Source: Paenibacillus sp. PvR098
GTDB lineage: Bacteria; Bacillota; Bacilli; Paenibacillales; NBRC-103111
Direction: 5' to 3'
Assembly (NCBI RefSeq): GCF_017833255.1
Contig: NZ_JAFIBU010000001.1
Span: 4,041,001 to 4,105,000, forward strand
Length of the DNA: 64,000 bases
Translations under genes and position numbers: made by a program
Part shown: one piece after another, positions 25,551-33,315 of the stretch
Position numbering within the stretch: the stretch's first letter is position 1
How the letters are laid out: every line of letters begins with the position of its first letter
Notes under the pieces: generated by a model
Told to the model about the DNA's origin: nothing
Seen by the model: the letters and a program-made list of their open reading frames with translations, nothing else
The model's database searches: none

Positions 25551-25588
25551 AATCGTTTCATCGCTTCAAAGTCGGTTTAGTAAAAGCG

Positions 25589-25618
25589 TTGACAAAGAGC
25601 CGTTCTTTCACTTAATAT
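25589..25618 (+). promoter_or_regulatory. Promoter of the YhgE-like gene
   Basis: TTGACA (25589-25594), 18-bp spacer, TAATAT (25613-25618). The probable TetR operator starts 3 bp downstream. Confidence 0.65.
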
Positions 25619-25620
25619 TT

Positions 25621-25652
25621 AAACAAACGTTTAATTAAAATGAACGTTTAAC
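25621..25652. promoter_or_regulatory. Probable TetR operator
   Basis: AACGTTTAA occurs twice (25626-25634 and 25643-25651) with a 17-bp period; the first lies in the palindrome AAACGTTT. The position, immediately after the -10 of the YhgE-like promoter, and the TetR gene downstream suggest repression by that TetR protein. Confidence 0.55.
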
Positions 25653-25682
25653 GAAGTGAATACATAAAGGGAGAGAACTAAC

Positions 25683-26864
25683 ATGCTTCAAGCTTTACAA
25701 GCGTATATGAAAAATTCTGCAACGAAAATAGGAATCATCACAGCCATGATGTTTCAAGTGATATTCAGTCTCATCTGGATGACCGGATATGAGGGTGTGA
25801 ATGAGAATATAAAACAGCTGAAGATCGCCGTCGTAAACGAGGATCCCGGACTCGGCAGGAAGGTGGGAGAGCAGCTTGCGAAATCACTTCCGTTTCATTT
25901 GATCTACGAAGGCTCGGCAGAGAAAGCCAAGGAGATGCTCAACGGCCGGGAGGTACAGATGGTACTGCATATTCCCTCGGATTTCACCAAGCAGATGCAA
26001 ACGCCGGGTCAGCAGGCGAAGATCAACTATATGATCAACGAATCCAATCCGGCTCTGATCAAAAGCATGATGCAGAGTGTTGCCGGCGGCGTGACGGCTT
26101 CTGTGAGCAAAGAAGCGACGGTATCGGGGGCGCAGGCTATTCTGACGCAAGCCCGCGTCCCCGCACAAGAAGTGACAGCTATGGCGCAGGGCTTAACCGA
26201 TAAAGTGGCTTCGAATTTCGACTATACGAATCCGGTACAAGGCATGAACAATCAGATGGTTCCGATGATGATGGTGCTCGCTTCGTTCGTGGGCGCCATG
26301 ATCATGGGGATGAATCTGCAGCAGGCCACGGGGATGCTCGGAGCAGGCTATTCCAAATGGAATAAATTCGCAGCACGTATCTTCATCAATGCGTCGTCCG
26401 CCCTTGTGATTGCATTGATCGGGTCGTCGCTGGTGGTTGCCTTGGGAGGGCAGATGTCTGCCGGCTTCTTGTCTTTCTGGCTGTTTCAGACGTTGTTTCT
26501 GATGACGTTCATGTTCTTCTCCCAAATGTTTCTGATCGTATTCGGCATGGCCGGCATGCTGTTTAACATCTGCATGCTCTCGATTCAATTGGTATCCTCC
26601 GGGGCCATGATCCCGCGTGAGCTTCTCGGCAGCTTTTATTTTGCCATCAGCCAATATCTGCCTGCGACTTATGCTGTGGAGGGCGCCATGAACCTGTTGT
26701 TCGGCGGGCCGGGAGCGGGAAGCGATGCAGGCGCTCTGGCGCTTATCATGCTCATCTGCGCGGCGATCGGGCTTGTTGCGACAGGCTTGCGCAAGGAGAA
26801 CGGAAGGATTCCGGGTACAGCTGCAAAAGCGCAGACAGCGAAAACCGCGGTAACGGGAGCCTAG
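25683..26864 (+). CDS. YhgE/Pip-like ABC-2 type membrane protein
   Basis: Membrane protein (393 aa) with one N-terminal helix, a long extracytoplasmic region (about 40-190) and five or six C-terminal helices. This is the YhgE/Pip and ABC-2 permease layout. The segment IKQLKIAVVNEDPG is typical of the group. No ATPase is encoded nearby. GGGAGAG lies 9 bases before the ATG. A TetR regulator follows 107 bp downstream, as in the Bacillus subtilis yhgD-yhgE pair. Export of a small molecule, or a phage/secretion-related function, is possible. Confidence 0.85.
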   Translation: MLQALQAYMKNSATKIGIITAMMFQVIFSLIWMTGYEGVNENIKQLKIAVVNEDPGLGRKVGEQLAKSLPFHLIYEGSAEKAKEMLNGREVQMVLHIPSDFTKQMQTPGQQAKINYMINESNPALIKSMMQSVAGGVTASVSKEATVSGAQAILTQARVPAQEVTAMAQGLTDKVASNFDYTNPVQGMNNQMVPMMMVLASFVGAMIMGMNLQQATGMLGAGYSKWNKFAARIFINASSALVIALIGSSLVVALGGQMSAGFLSFWLFQTLFLMTFMFFSQMFLIVFGMAGMLFNICMLSIQLVSSGAMIPRELLGSFYFAISQYLPATYAVEGAMNLLFGGPGAGSDAGALALIMLICAAIGLVATGLRKENGRIPGTAAKAQTAKTAVTGA

Positions 26865-26971
26865 GCAACGGCAAATCCCGAAGGCAGCGGATCTCCCTGT
26901 CTTCGGTGGCTTGCACTTAGCTGGGAAAAGTTACATAATGAGGATATCGAACGAGGGTAAGGGGAGGAATT

Positions 26972-27571
26972 ATGACACAGACTGAATCCGAAATGAAGAT
27001 CCGCATACTGCTTGCGGCCAAGAAGCTGTTTGCACAGCAAGGCTTTGACGGTACAAGCGTACGGCAAATCTGTGAGGAAGCGGGCGCGAACGTCGCTCTC
27101 ATCTCTTATTATTTCGGAGGCAAAGAAAAGGTGTTCCACGCGATTTTCGAATCTTTTTTCCCCGGTCATCGAATGGACCAATATGAGGAAATGTTGAATG
27201 AACCGGAGGAGGGGCTGAGGCTGCTCGTTCATGAAGTCATCCGCTTCAATATGACGGATATGGAGCTTAGCACGATTTTACAACAGGAAATAACGATGAA
27301 TTCGCCGCGTAAGCCCATCGTTACTTCGTTCACATATCCTGTGTGGTTCAAGGTTCGAGAGCTGCTGGGTAAAGGACGGGATGAGGGCAAATTTCAATTC
27401 GATTCGCTTGATCATGCTCTGATGATGGTCATTGGCCTTACCCTGGTGCACAATAAATATGACACGTTTCAGCCGCTGCTAACACAGACAGACCGCGACC
27501 CGGATTCCATTGCCAAGCATAGCTGGGAATTTATTATGCGCGCGCTTGGAGCATCCGGGGCATCCGCCTAA
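26972..27571 (+). CDS. TetR/AcrR family transcriptional regulator
   Basis: TetR-family repressor (199 aa). The N-terminal helix-turn-helix (about residues 8-55) reads RILLAAKKLFAQQGFDGTSV and ALISYYFGGKEKVF. The C-terminal ligand domain is divergent. GGGGAGGA precedes the ATG. It follows the YhgE-like gene on the same strand, and the AACGTTTAA repeats at 25626-25651 are its likely operator. Confidence 0.9.
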   Translation: MTQTESEMKIRILLAAKKLFAQQGFDGTSVRQICEEAGANVALISYYFGGKEKVFHAIFESFFPGHRMDQYEEMLNEPEEGLRLLVHEVIRFNMTDMELSTILQQEITMNSPRKPIVTSFTYPVWFKVRELLGKGRDEGKFQFDSLDHALMMVIGLTLVHNKYDTFQPLLTQTDRDPDSIAKHSWEFIMRALGASGASA

Positions 27572-27638
27572 ACCGTCCGGGCGATTCTCCGCATACAATA
27601 AATGGAGATTCAGAGGAACGAATAGAGGGTGAGTGAGC

Positions 27639-27911
27639 ATGTTGAACAGGTTCCCTGCGGTCATCCGCAATGTGAATGAAGGCCTCGATGAAGTCATCAG
27701 CGCACTGGACAAAATGAGCTCGATCTATCAGTCGGCAGAGCAAATGTCTCCATTCCTTAAAAAGCTAGCCAAGCTGATTAACGAATCACAGGCGGCAGGC
27801 GGAAAGCCGATACGCCTGAGCGGGGCGAAGAACGGAAGAAGCTCTATCTCCACAGGCAGGAAAAGAAATCGCCACACAAGGCGCAGACCGAAGACGAAAC
27901 GGTTCATGTAA
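27639..27911 (+). CDS. Hypothetical small basic protein
   Basis: 90-residue protein with a helical N-terminal part (MLNRFPAVIRNVNEGLDEVI) and a strongly basic Arg/Lys-rich tail (GRKRNRHTRRRPKTKRFM). No domain recognised. AGGGTG is 7 bases before ATG 27639; a GTG at 27633 overlaps that site. A terminator follows the stop at once, which supports a real gene. Nucleic-acid binding through the tail is a guess. Confidence 0.65.
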   Translation: MLNRFPAVIRNVNEGLDEVISALDKMSSIYQSAEQMSPFLKKLAKLINESQAAGGKPIRLSGAKNGRSSISTGRKRNRHTRRRPKTKRFM

Positions 27912-27918
27912 ACAGGAA

Positions 27919-27950
27919 GGAAAGTGAGGATTCAGGTCACTTTCCTTTTC
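27919..27950 (+). terminator. Terminator after the small basic protein gene
   Basis: GGAAAGTGA/TCACTTTCC (27919-27927 with 27937-27945), 9-base loop, then TTTTCTC. Confidence 0.8.
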
Positions 27951-28120
27951 TCATGATTTAAGTTGGCAACTTTCGCTTTTTGGTAAATTCCCTACGTTAA
28001 AAGTAAAAAAAATCACTAATAATTAAGATGAACACGAACATTTATTGATTATATCGTTGACAATATTCAAGGATTGGAATATCATTCTTTTTGTGTTCAA
28101 CATCTTAAACTTACCTTACC

Positions 28121-28227
28121 GATCGTATATCCTTGACAATACGGGTCAAGGGTTTCTACCAAGGGACCGCAAATTCCTGGCTACGAAGGGTGCTTTTCCG
28201 CACCCTTTCGAAGCTGGGATTTTTTTG
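28121..28227 (+). ncRNA. Guanine-type purine riboswitch with overlapping terminator
   Basis: P1 TCGTA/TACGA (28123-28127, 28182-28186); P2 CCTTGAC/GTCAAGG (28131-28137, 28145-28151) with loop AATACGG; J2/3 GTTTCTAC (28152-28159); P3 closing loop CCGCAAA (28167-28173); C28181 at the specificity position, so guanine type. The terminator stem pairs 28175-28193 with 28200-28219 and is followed by seven Ts (28220-28226). Its 5' arm contains the P3 and P1 3' strands, so ligand binding should prevent termination. Confidence 0.82.
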
Positions 28228-28260
28228 TTGCGTTCATTATGCTAAGGAGGCAATTTACCT

Positions 28261-29694
28261 ATGAACAATCGATACGATGTCATTATTGTTGGAGCCGGAC
28301 CCGCTGGAATTTTCGCAGCATACGAACTGACGCTGAAAGCGCCTCAGCTCAAGGTGCTGCTGATTGATAAAGGACATGATATAGACAGCAGAAGATGTCC
28401 CATCCTGGAGGAAAAAATTCAGCTTTGTCCGCCGCCTGCGGGCAAAAAAGAGTACGCCGGTTGTTTGCCCGCATGTTCTATTACCGGCGGCTTCGGCGGA
28501 GCAGGGGCTTACAGCGATGGGAAGTTCAATATTACAACGGAGTTCGGCGGTTGGCTGACAGACTATCTCACGCCTTCACGCGTGCTCGATTTGATACGTT
28601 ATGTGGACGGTATCAATCTCAACCATGGGGCAACGGATAACGTAACCGATCCGACGACAGAGGTGGTCCGCTCTATAGAGCAACGGGGTTATGCGGCAGG
28701 ACTGAAGCTGCTGCGTGCTCAGGTGAGGCATCTGGGTACGGAGCAAAACCTGGAAATCCTGCGTTCCATCAATGCCTACCTGAAAACCAAAATCGATATG
28801 CAGTTCAAGACCGAGGTAGCCGATCTGCTGACCGTAAAGACAAAGGACGGGCATCAAATCCGGGGTATCGTACTCAAAAACGGCGAAGAAATCGATGCCG
28901 GGAAGGTATTGGTCGCTCCCGGGCGGGACGGGTCGGCATGGCTCACCGAGGTGCTGCGCAAGCGCCGTCTCAAAATGTATAACAATCAGGTGGACGTAGG
29001 CGTGCGTGTGGAGACTTCCGATGTGGTGATGCGTGAGATTAACGAGCATTTGTACGAAGGCAAGTTCATTTTCAATACGTCGGTCGGCACACGGGTTCGC
29101 ACCTTCTGCAGCAATCCATCGGGGCATGTGGTCGTAGAAAATCACTCCGGTGTAATGGCGGCTAACGGCCATGCATACAAGGATCCTGCGCTTGGCTCTG
29201 CTAATACGAACTTTGCGCTGCTGGTATCGCATCGGTTTACAGAGCCGTTCGATAAGCCGAATGAGTATGCACGGGAAATATGCGAGCGGGCTAACGATTT
29301 GTCGAGCGGCGGTGTCATCGTACAGAAATACGGCGATATTATTCGGGGCAGACGTTCCACGGAAGCTAGAATCAAGGAGGGCTTCCTGGAGCCGACGCTG
29401 AAAGAAGCGGTACCGGGGGATCTGGGACTGGTGCTTCCCTACAATACGATGAAAAGCTTGATTGAGATGGTGGAGGCGCTGGATAAGGTGACTCCGGGCA
29501 TTGCTTCCGAGCACACGCTGTTTTACGGCGTAGAAGCCAAGTTCTATTCCGCTAGACCCAAGCTCACCGAGCAGCTGGAGACAGAGATCGAAGGTTTGTA
29601 CTGCGGCGGGGACGGAGCAGGCGTCACGCGAGGGCTAGCGCAAGCAGGCGCGGCAGGCGTATGGGTTGCACGGAGCATGATAGAAAAGTTATAG
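28261..29694 (+). CDS. FAD-dependent dehydrogenase of the COG2509 type
   Basis: Flavoprotein (477 aa) with an N-terminal FAD-binding motif VIIVGAGPAGIFAAYE, a Cys-containing segment (RRCPILEEKIQLCPPPAG ... YAGCLPACS) and the glycine-rich SITGGFGGAGAYSDGKFN stretch. The C-terminal FAD segment is GLYCGGDGAGVTRGLAQ. The reaction is unknown for the family. AAGGAGG precedes the ATG. The guanine-type riboswitch upstream links it to purine status. A purine-related oxidation or a need for nucleotide cofactors is a possible reason. Confidence 0.88.
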   Translation: MNNRYDVIIVGAGPAGIFAAYELTLKAPQLKVLLIDKGHDIDSRRCPILEEKIQLCPPPAGKKEYAGCLPACSITGGFGGAGAYSDGKFNITTEFGGWLTDYLTPSRVLDLIRYVDGINLNHGATDNVTDPTTEVVRSIEQRGYAAGLKLLRAQVRHLGTEQNLEILRSINAYLKTKIDMQFKTEVADLLTVKTKDGHQIRGIVLKNGEEIDAGKVLVAPGRDGSAWLTEVLRKRRLKMYNNQVDVGVRVETSDVVMREINEHLYEGKFIFNTSVGTRVRTFCSNPSGHVVVENHSGVMAANGHAYKDPALGSANTNFALLVSHRFTEPFDKPNEYAREICERANDLSSGGVIVQKYGDIIRGRRSTEARIKEGFLEPTLKEAVPGDLGLVLPYNTMKSLIEMVEALDKVTPGIASEHTLFYGVEAKFYSARPKLTEQLETEIEGLYCGGDGAGVTRGLAQAGAAGVWVARSMIEKL

Positions 29695-29704
29695 AAGCAA
29701 TAGA

Positions 29705-29735
29705 AAGCCGAGGGCGGCGTTTCTCCCTCGGCTTA
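29705..29735 (+). terminator. Bidirectional terminator between flavoprotein and ugpB genes
   Basis: AAGCCGAGGG/CCCTCGGCTT (29705-29714 with 29725-29734), 10-base loop, between convergent genes. T-runs are short on both sides. Confidence 0.65.
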
Positions 29736-29749
29736 CTCGTATGCTTTGC

Positions 29750-31150
29750 TTACTTGCTTACGGTTTTGTTGTACTGTTGAATTTTGGTGGAAATTTCCTT
29801 TGCTGCGCCGTCAAGAGCTTCCTTCGGCGGCTTTTTCCCGTTCAGGATTTCCTCGATTGCGCCTTCGGTGAGCTGACGGGCTTCGGGGAATACGCCCATG
29901 ACCGCGCCCTGCGTAGCCTTGTTTGCTTTCGTTTGGTGCAGCTGGTCTACCGCCGTTTCAAACTGCGGATATGTTGTCATGTTGTCCTTAACGAGCTGTT
30001 CATCGTATGCTTTTTTCGTAATCGGGAAGTAGCCCGTGTTTACAGACCAGAATGCCTGCTGCTTCGAATCGGTGAGGAATTTGATGAATTCCCAAGCGCC
30101 CTTTTGCTCGGCCTCGGATTTATTTTTCAGGATATACAAGCTCGCACCGCCTACGACGACTCCGCCGTCTTGAGCGTCCTTGGGTTTCGGCAGGAAGGCG
30201 GTACCGACTTCGAATTTGTCTGCAGCAGCGTTCACGATTCCGCGCAAAGATGCGGTGGAGTCCAGCGTCATGCCGATCTGGCCGGCGGCGAACGCTTTTT
30301 TCGTATCGTCCGTTTTGCGGCCGAGGTTGAGCATCGTTTTGTCGTCGATCATTTGCTTCCACCAAGTCATTGTCTTGACGCCCGCATCGCTTCCGAGCAT
30401 CGATTCCGTTGCGGGGTTCGTCCGTCCGTTGCCATTATTGACGAGCTCGGCTCCCTGATTTGCGAAGAACTGCTCCATGAACCAGCCGTAAATCGCAAAG
30501 GAAGCGCCCGTTTGACCTTCCTTGGTCAGCTTCTTGGCGGCATCCGCTACTTCTTCATACGTAGTCGGCGGCTTTTCCGGGTCGAGGCCGGCTGCTTTAA
30601 ACATATCTTTATTGTAGTAAAGGATCGGGTTGGATGTGTTAAATGGCATCGAATACAGCTTGCCGTCGAAGGTGTAATAGTTCAAAATGTTTTCTTCCAG
30701 GGTGGATACATCGAATTTCTCCGCATCGATGAACTGCTGCATTGGGGTGATTGCTTTAGAGTCAATCATGAAACGGCTGCCGATTTCATACACTTGGATC
30801 AGTGCAGGACCGCTTTTGGAATCCATGGACGCCTTCATTTTGTTCAGGCTCTCATCGTAAGTGCCTTGAAAAACAGCTTCCACCACGACGTTCTTCTGGG
30901 AAGCGTTGAAGTCCGATACCAGCTTGTCTACCGCCTTGCCGAGCTCTCCGCTCATCGAGTGCCACCATACGACTTTGAGCGGTTCGGAGGCCTTCGGCGC
31001 TTCTGTGCCATTCGTTTCGCCGGCTGCAGGAGCGGCGTTACCGCCGACGGCATTCGTTCCCCCGCATGCCGCCAGAAACAGCATGACGAAGGCGAGCAGG
31101 AGCGTCAAAGAGGATTTTTTGTTCTGCAGTACATGCTTGAATGGCTTCAT
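29750..31150 (-). CDS. ugpB: ABC transporter substrate-binding lipoprotein, UgpB-like
   Basis: Extracellular solute-binding lipoprotein (466 aa). The signal peptide ends in the lipobox LAACG. A low-complexity linker follows, then the mature domain. WWHSMSGELGKAVDKLV, IQVYEIGSRFM, NTSNPILYYNKDMFKAAGLD and TGYFPITKKAYDEQL track the UgpB family closely, pointing to glycerol-3-phosphate or glycerophosphodiester uptake. GGGAGAG lies upstream of the ATG. It is last in the ugpA-ugpE-ugpB unit. No cognate ATPase gene is near, so a shared MsmX-like ATPase is likely. Confidence 0.88.
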   Translation of the reverse strand: MKPFKHVLQNKKSSLTLLLAFVMLFLAACGGTNAVGGNAAPAAGETNGTEAPKASEPLKVVWWHSMSGELGKAVDKLVSDFNASQKNVVVEAVFQGTYDESLNKMKASMDSKSGPALIQVYEIGSRFMIDSKAITPMQQFIDAEKFDVSTLEENILNYYTFDGKLYSMPFNTSNPILYYNKDMFKAAGLDPEKPPTTYEEVADAAKKLTKEGQTGASFAIYGWFMEQFFANQGAELVNNGNGRTNPATESMLGSDAGVKTMTWWKQMIDDKTMLNLGRKTDDTKKAFAAGQIGMTLDSTASLRGIVNAAADKFEVGTAFLPKPKDAQDGGVVVGGASLYILKNKSEAEQKGAWEFIKFLTDSKQQAFWSVNTGYFPITKKAYDEQLVKDNMTTYPQFETAVDQLHQTKANKATQGAVMGVFPEARQLTEGAIEEILNGKKPPKEALDGAAKEISTKIQQYNKTVSK

Positions 31151-31225
31151 TACGGTTGATCTCTCCCTAGAATAGATTTATATATAGAGCGCCGGACCAA
31201 GATAGAAGACCAATAGCGCGTTCTA

Positions 31226-32047
31226 TTACCCTTTGACCGCTCCGGCGGTCATCCCTTGTACCAGCTGCTTAAGACCGAGCGCCAGCAGGACCAGCGTCGG
31301 AAGCATGACCATGACGACGCCTGCAAGCACCAGATTCCATGAGGTCATTTCCTCGAACTGAAGCATGCTGATGCCGATTTGCACCGTACGCATAGCTTCG
31401 CCGTTGGTGATGAGCAGCGGCCATAGGTACATGTTCCAATGTGTCAGGAACGAATACACCCCGAGCGTGGCGAGCGCGGGTCTGGACAATGGCAGCACCA
31501 GCCTGAAGAAGCTTCGGAGATGGCCACAGCCGTCCATTTTGGCGGCTTCGAATAGCTCGCCGGGAAGCTGCAGGAAAAACTGGCGGAGCAGGAACGTCCC
31601 GAACGCGGTAGCGAGGAAAGGGACAATCAAGCCTTGATAGGTATCGAGCCAGCCCCAGCTTTTGACCGTCAAGTAATTGGGGATAATCGCGACCTCCCAA
31701 GGGATCATCATGGTGGACATAAACAATGCGAACAGCGCTGCTTTACCTCTAAACCGCAGGAAGGCGAAGGCGTATGCGGCCAAGCTGGCCGTGATGATCT
31801 GCCCAAGCATAATGCTACCTGAGACGAGAAAGCTATTCGCAATGAACCGTCCAACCGGAATCAGCTGCGTCACGGAGAAGTAGTTATCAAAGTTCAGACT
31901 TCCGGGAAACAGCCTGGGCGGATACGTAGCGGATTCGGCATCCGTCATCATGGCGGCCGACATCGTGTACATGATCGGGTACAATGTGATTACTGCGGCT
32001 ATTGTTAGCGACGAATAGATCAGCGTATGCTGCAGACGGGACGTCAT
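31226..32047 (-). CDS. ugpE: ABC transporter permease, UgpE-like
   Basis: Carbohydrate-type ABC permease (273 aa) with six hydrophobic segments and the EAA loop with its usual Gly (ELFEAAKMDGCGHLRSFFRL), the site that docks the ATPase. Its start overlaps the stop of the upstream permease gene by 4 bp (ATGA). ugpB follows 75 bp later. Together with the other two genes it forms a ugp-type importer. Confidence 0.88.
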   Translation of the reverse strand: MTSRLQHTLIYSSLTIAAVITLYPIMYTMSAAMMTDAESATYPPRLFPGSLNFDNYFSVTQLIPVGRFIANSFLVSGSIMLGQIITASLAAYAFAFLRFRGKAALFALFMSTMMIPWEVAIIPNYLTVKSWGWLDTYQGLIVPFLATAFGTFLLRQFFLQLPGELFEAAKMDGCGHLRSFFRLVLPLSRPALATLGVYSFLTHWNMYLWPLLITNGEAMRTVQIGISMLQFEEMTSWNLVLAGVVMVMLPTLVLLALGLKQLVQGMTAGAVKG

Positions 32048-33012
32048 TGGTAATGCACCTTCCTCTCGAGAAAGCGGAACTGAACTACCGTCAGGATCAG
32101 AATGATCGCGAACAATACGAGCGCCTGCGCACTGCCGATCCCAAAGCGGAAATTGACGAACGCGTCCTGATAGATGTTGAATACGATGACATCCGTGCTG
32201 TTCATCGGTCCGCCTTTAGTCAGAATGTGGATTTGCCCGAACGATTGAAAAGCACCGATCACCGATACGATTCCCACAAAAAAGAGAGTAGGGGAGATGA
32301 GCGGCAGGGTAATTCGGGCAAAGGTGCGCAGCGGCCTGGAGCCGTCGATCTTGGCGCTGTCGTAGATTTCCTCGGGCACGCCCTGGAGAGCGCTGAGCAG
32401 GACGATATAATTGAAGCCCAGATTCATCCATACTGTCATGACTGCGACCGAAAGCAGCGCCCACGCCGGATCGGTCAACCAATTGATCGTTCCTAAGCCC
32501 AATGACCTAAGAAAGTAATTGAGCGTCCCGAGCGTCGGATGATACAGCATCATCCAGATGACGGAGCCGGTTCCGACGGAAATGGCAACGGGAAGCGAGA
32601 AGATGAACCGGAACCATCGAATCCCGCGGAGCTTATTGTGCGACAGAGAAGCCAAGAGGAGCGCCAGTATGATGCAAGTCGGTACGGTCAGCAGGGTGAA
32701 AGAAAGCGTCACCTGAAGGCTCTTCACGAAGGCGTCCGAAGTGAATAGCTCTTTGAAGTTGTCTAGACCGGCGAAAGCCGCTATCCTTCCGCGAGGATCC
32801 GTCAAGTGAAGGCTGAGATACACCGATTTGAGCAGCGGATAAAACAGAAACACGCTGAACAGCAGCAGGGAAGGTGCCAAGAGGCCATAAGCCAGCGCCT
32901 GCTCCTTAAAGCGGACGGACCGCAATGATTGAAGCCTGAGGCCTTTGGAGAGAGCAAAGTTCTTTTTTTTCAAGGTCCTACGCGCCAAGGCGTTGTTTTC
33001 CAACATGGACAT
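32044..33012 (-). CDS. ugpA: ABC transporter permease, UgpA-like
   Basis: ABC sugar-type permease (322 aa) with a long basic cytoplasmic N-terminus, six hydrophobic segments and the EAA loop EEIYDSAKIDGSRPLRTFARI. AAGGAG lies 7 bases before the ATG at 33012. It is the first gene of the minus-strand operon, downstream of PhoP-box-like hexamers. Confidence 0.88.
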   Translation of the reverse strand: MSMLENNALARRTLKKKNFALSKGLRLQSLRSVRFKEQALAYGLLAPSLLLFSVFLFYPLLKSVYLSLHLTDPRGRIAAFAGLDNFKELFTSDAFVKSLQVTLSFTLLTVPTCIILALLLASLSHNKLRGIRWFRFIFSLPVAISVGTGSVIWMMLYHPTLGTLNYFLRSLGLGTINWLTDPAWALLSVAVMTVWMNLGFNYIVLLSALQGVPEEIYDSAKIDGSRPLRTFARITLPLISPTLFFVGIVSVIGAFQSFGQIHILTKGGPMNSTDVIVFNIYQDAFVNFRFGIGSAQALVLFAIILILTVVQFRFLERKVHYQ

Positions 33013-33056
33013 GAAGGAACTCCTTTCCGGGATGGTTTGCTTCTAATCCATGACTT

Positions 33057-33138
33057 ATTATAGAGCGCTCATGTTTTCCCAAGGTTAATTGGGTGTAAAT
33101 CATTTGTGGATGTATGGGGGGAATTTACAAAATGTTAA
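33057..33138 (-). promoter_or_regulatory. PhoP-box-like promoter region of the ugp operon
   Basis: On the minus strand, TTAACA (33138-33133) and TAAATT (33127-33122) are separated by 5 bp, and TTTACA (33099-33094) and TTAACC (33088-33083) also by 5 bp. TATAAT lies 20 bp further (33062-33057). The hexamer pairs with 5-bp spacing resemble PhoP direct repeats, TT(A/C/T)A(C/T)A, of bacilli. This fits a phosphate-starvation role for ugp. Confidence 0.5.
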
Positions 33139-33169
33139 CGAGACTTGAGTGAAGTGAAAATTAAAAAGG

Positions 33170-33198
33170 TTGAACATTTGGGAAAAATATGCTATTTT
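33170..33198 (+). promoter_or_regulatory. Candidate promoter of the kinase/Tad operon
   Basis: TTGAAC (33170-33175), 17-bp spacer, TATTTT (33193-33198). A start near 33205 would place a hairpin terminator inside the leader before the kinase gene. Confidence 0.4.
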
Positions 33199-33219
33199 AT
33201 TAAAAAATCCATATTATGT

Positions 33220-33272
33220 GCGGAGGAACCGCCTTATGTCATGCTGATCCGGCATGCGTAAGGCGTTTTTTT
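33220..33272 (+). terminator. Leader terminator/attenuator with a three-codon ORF
   Basis: Terminator stem CGCCTTA/TAAGGCG (33230-33236, 33259-33265) with an inner CATGC/GCATG pair and seven Ts. A competing hairpin GCGG/CCGC (33220-33223, 33229-33232) overlaps its 5' arm. GGAGG (33222-33226) lies 9 bases before ATG-TCA-TGC-TGA (33236-33247), a possible Met-Ser-Cys leader peptide that spans the stem. The kinase gene starts 44 bp later. Confidence 0.55.
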
Positions 33273-33315
33273 GCCGTTCGGGGAACGGCTTTACGGAAGA
33301 AAGGGAAGGTGGATT

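Noticed and set aside
25538..25553. T-box-like string GAGGGTGGAATCG
   Set aside because: It resembles the T-box tRNA-contact sequence, but no specifier loop, no downstream terminator stem and no amino-acid-related gene are found. It is better explained as one arm of the inverted repeat.
25405..25638. 77-codon frame in the gap before the YhgE-like gene
   Set aside because: No ribosome binding site, no recognisable protein pattern, and it overlaps the nested inverted repeats and the promoter TTGACA.
29741..31159. 472-codon open frame on the plus strand opposite ugpB
   Set aside because: It lies entirely antisense to a gene with a signal peptide, lipobox and clear UgpB-type segments. Its Cys/Phe/Arg-rich product has no recognisable motif.
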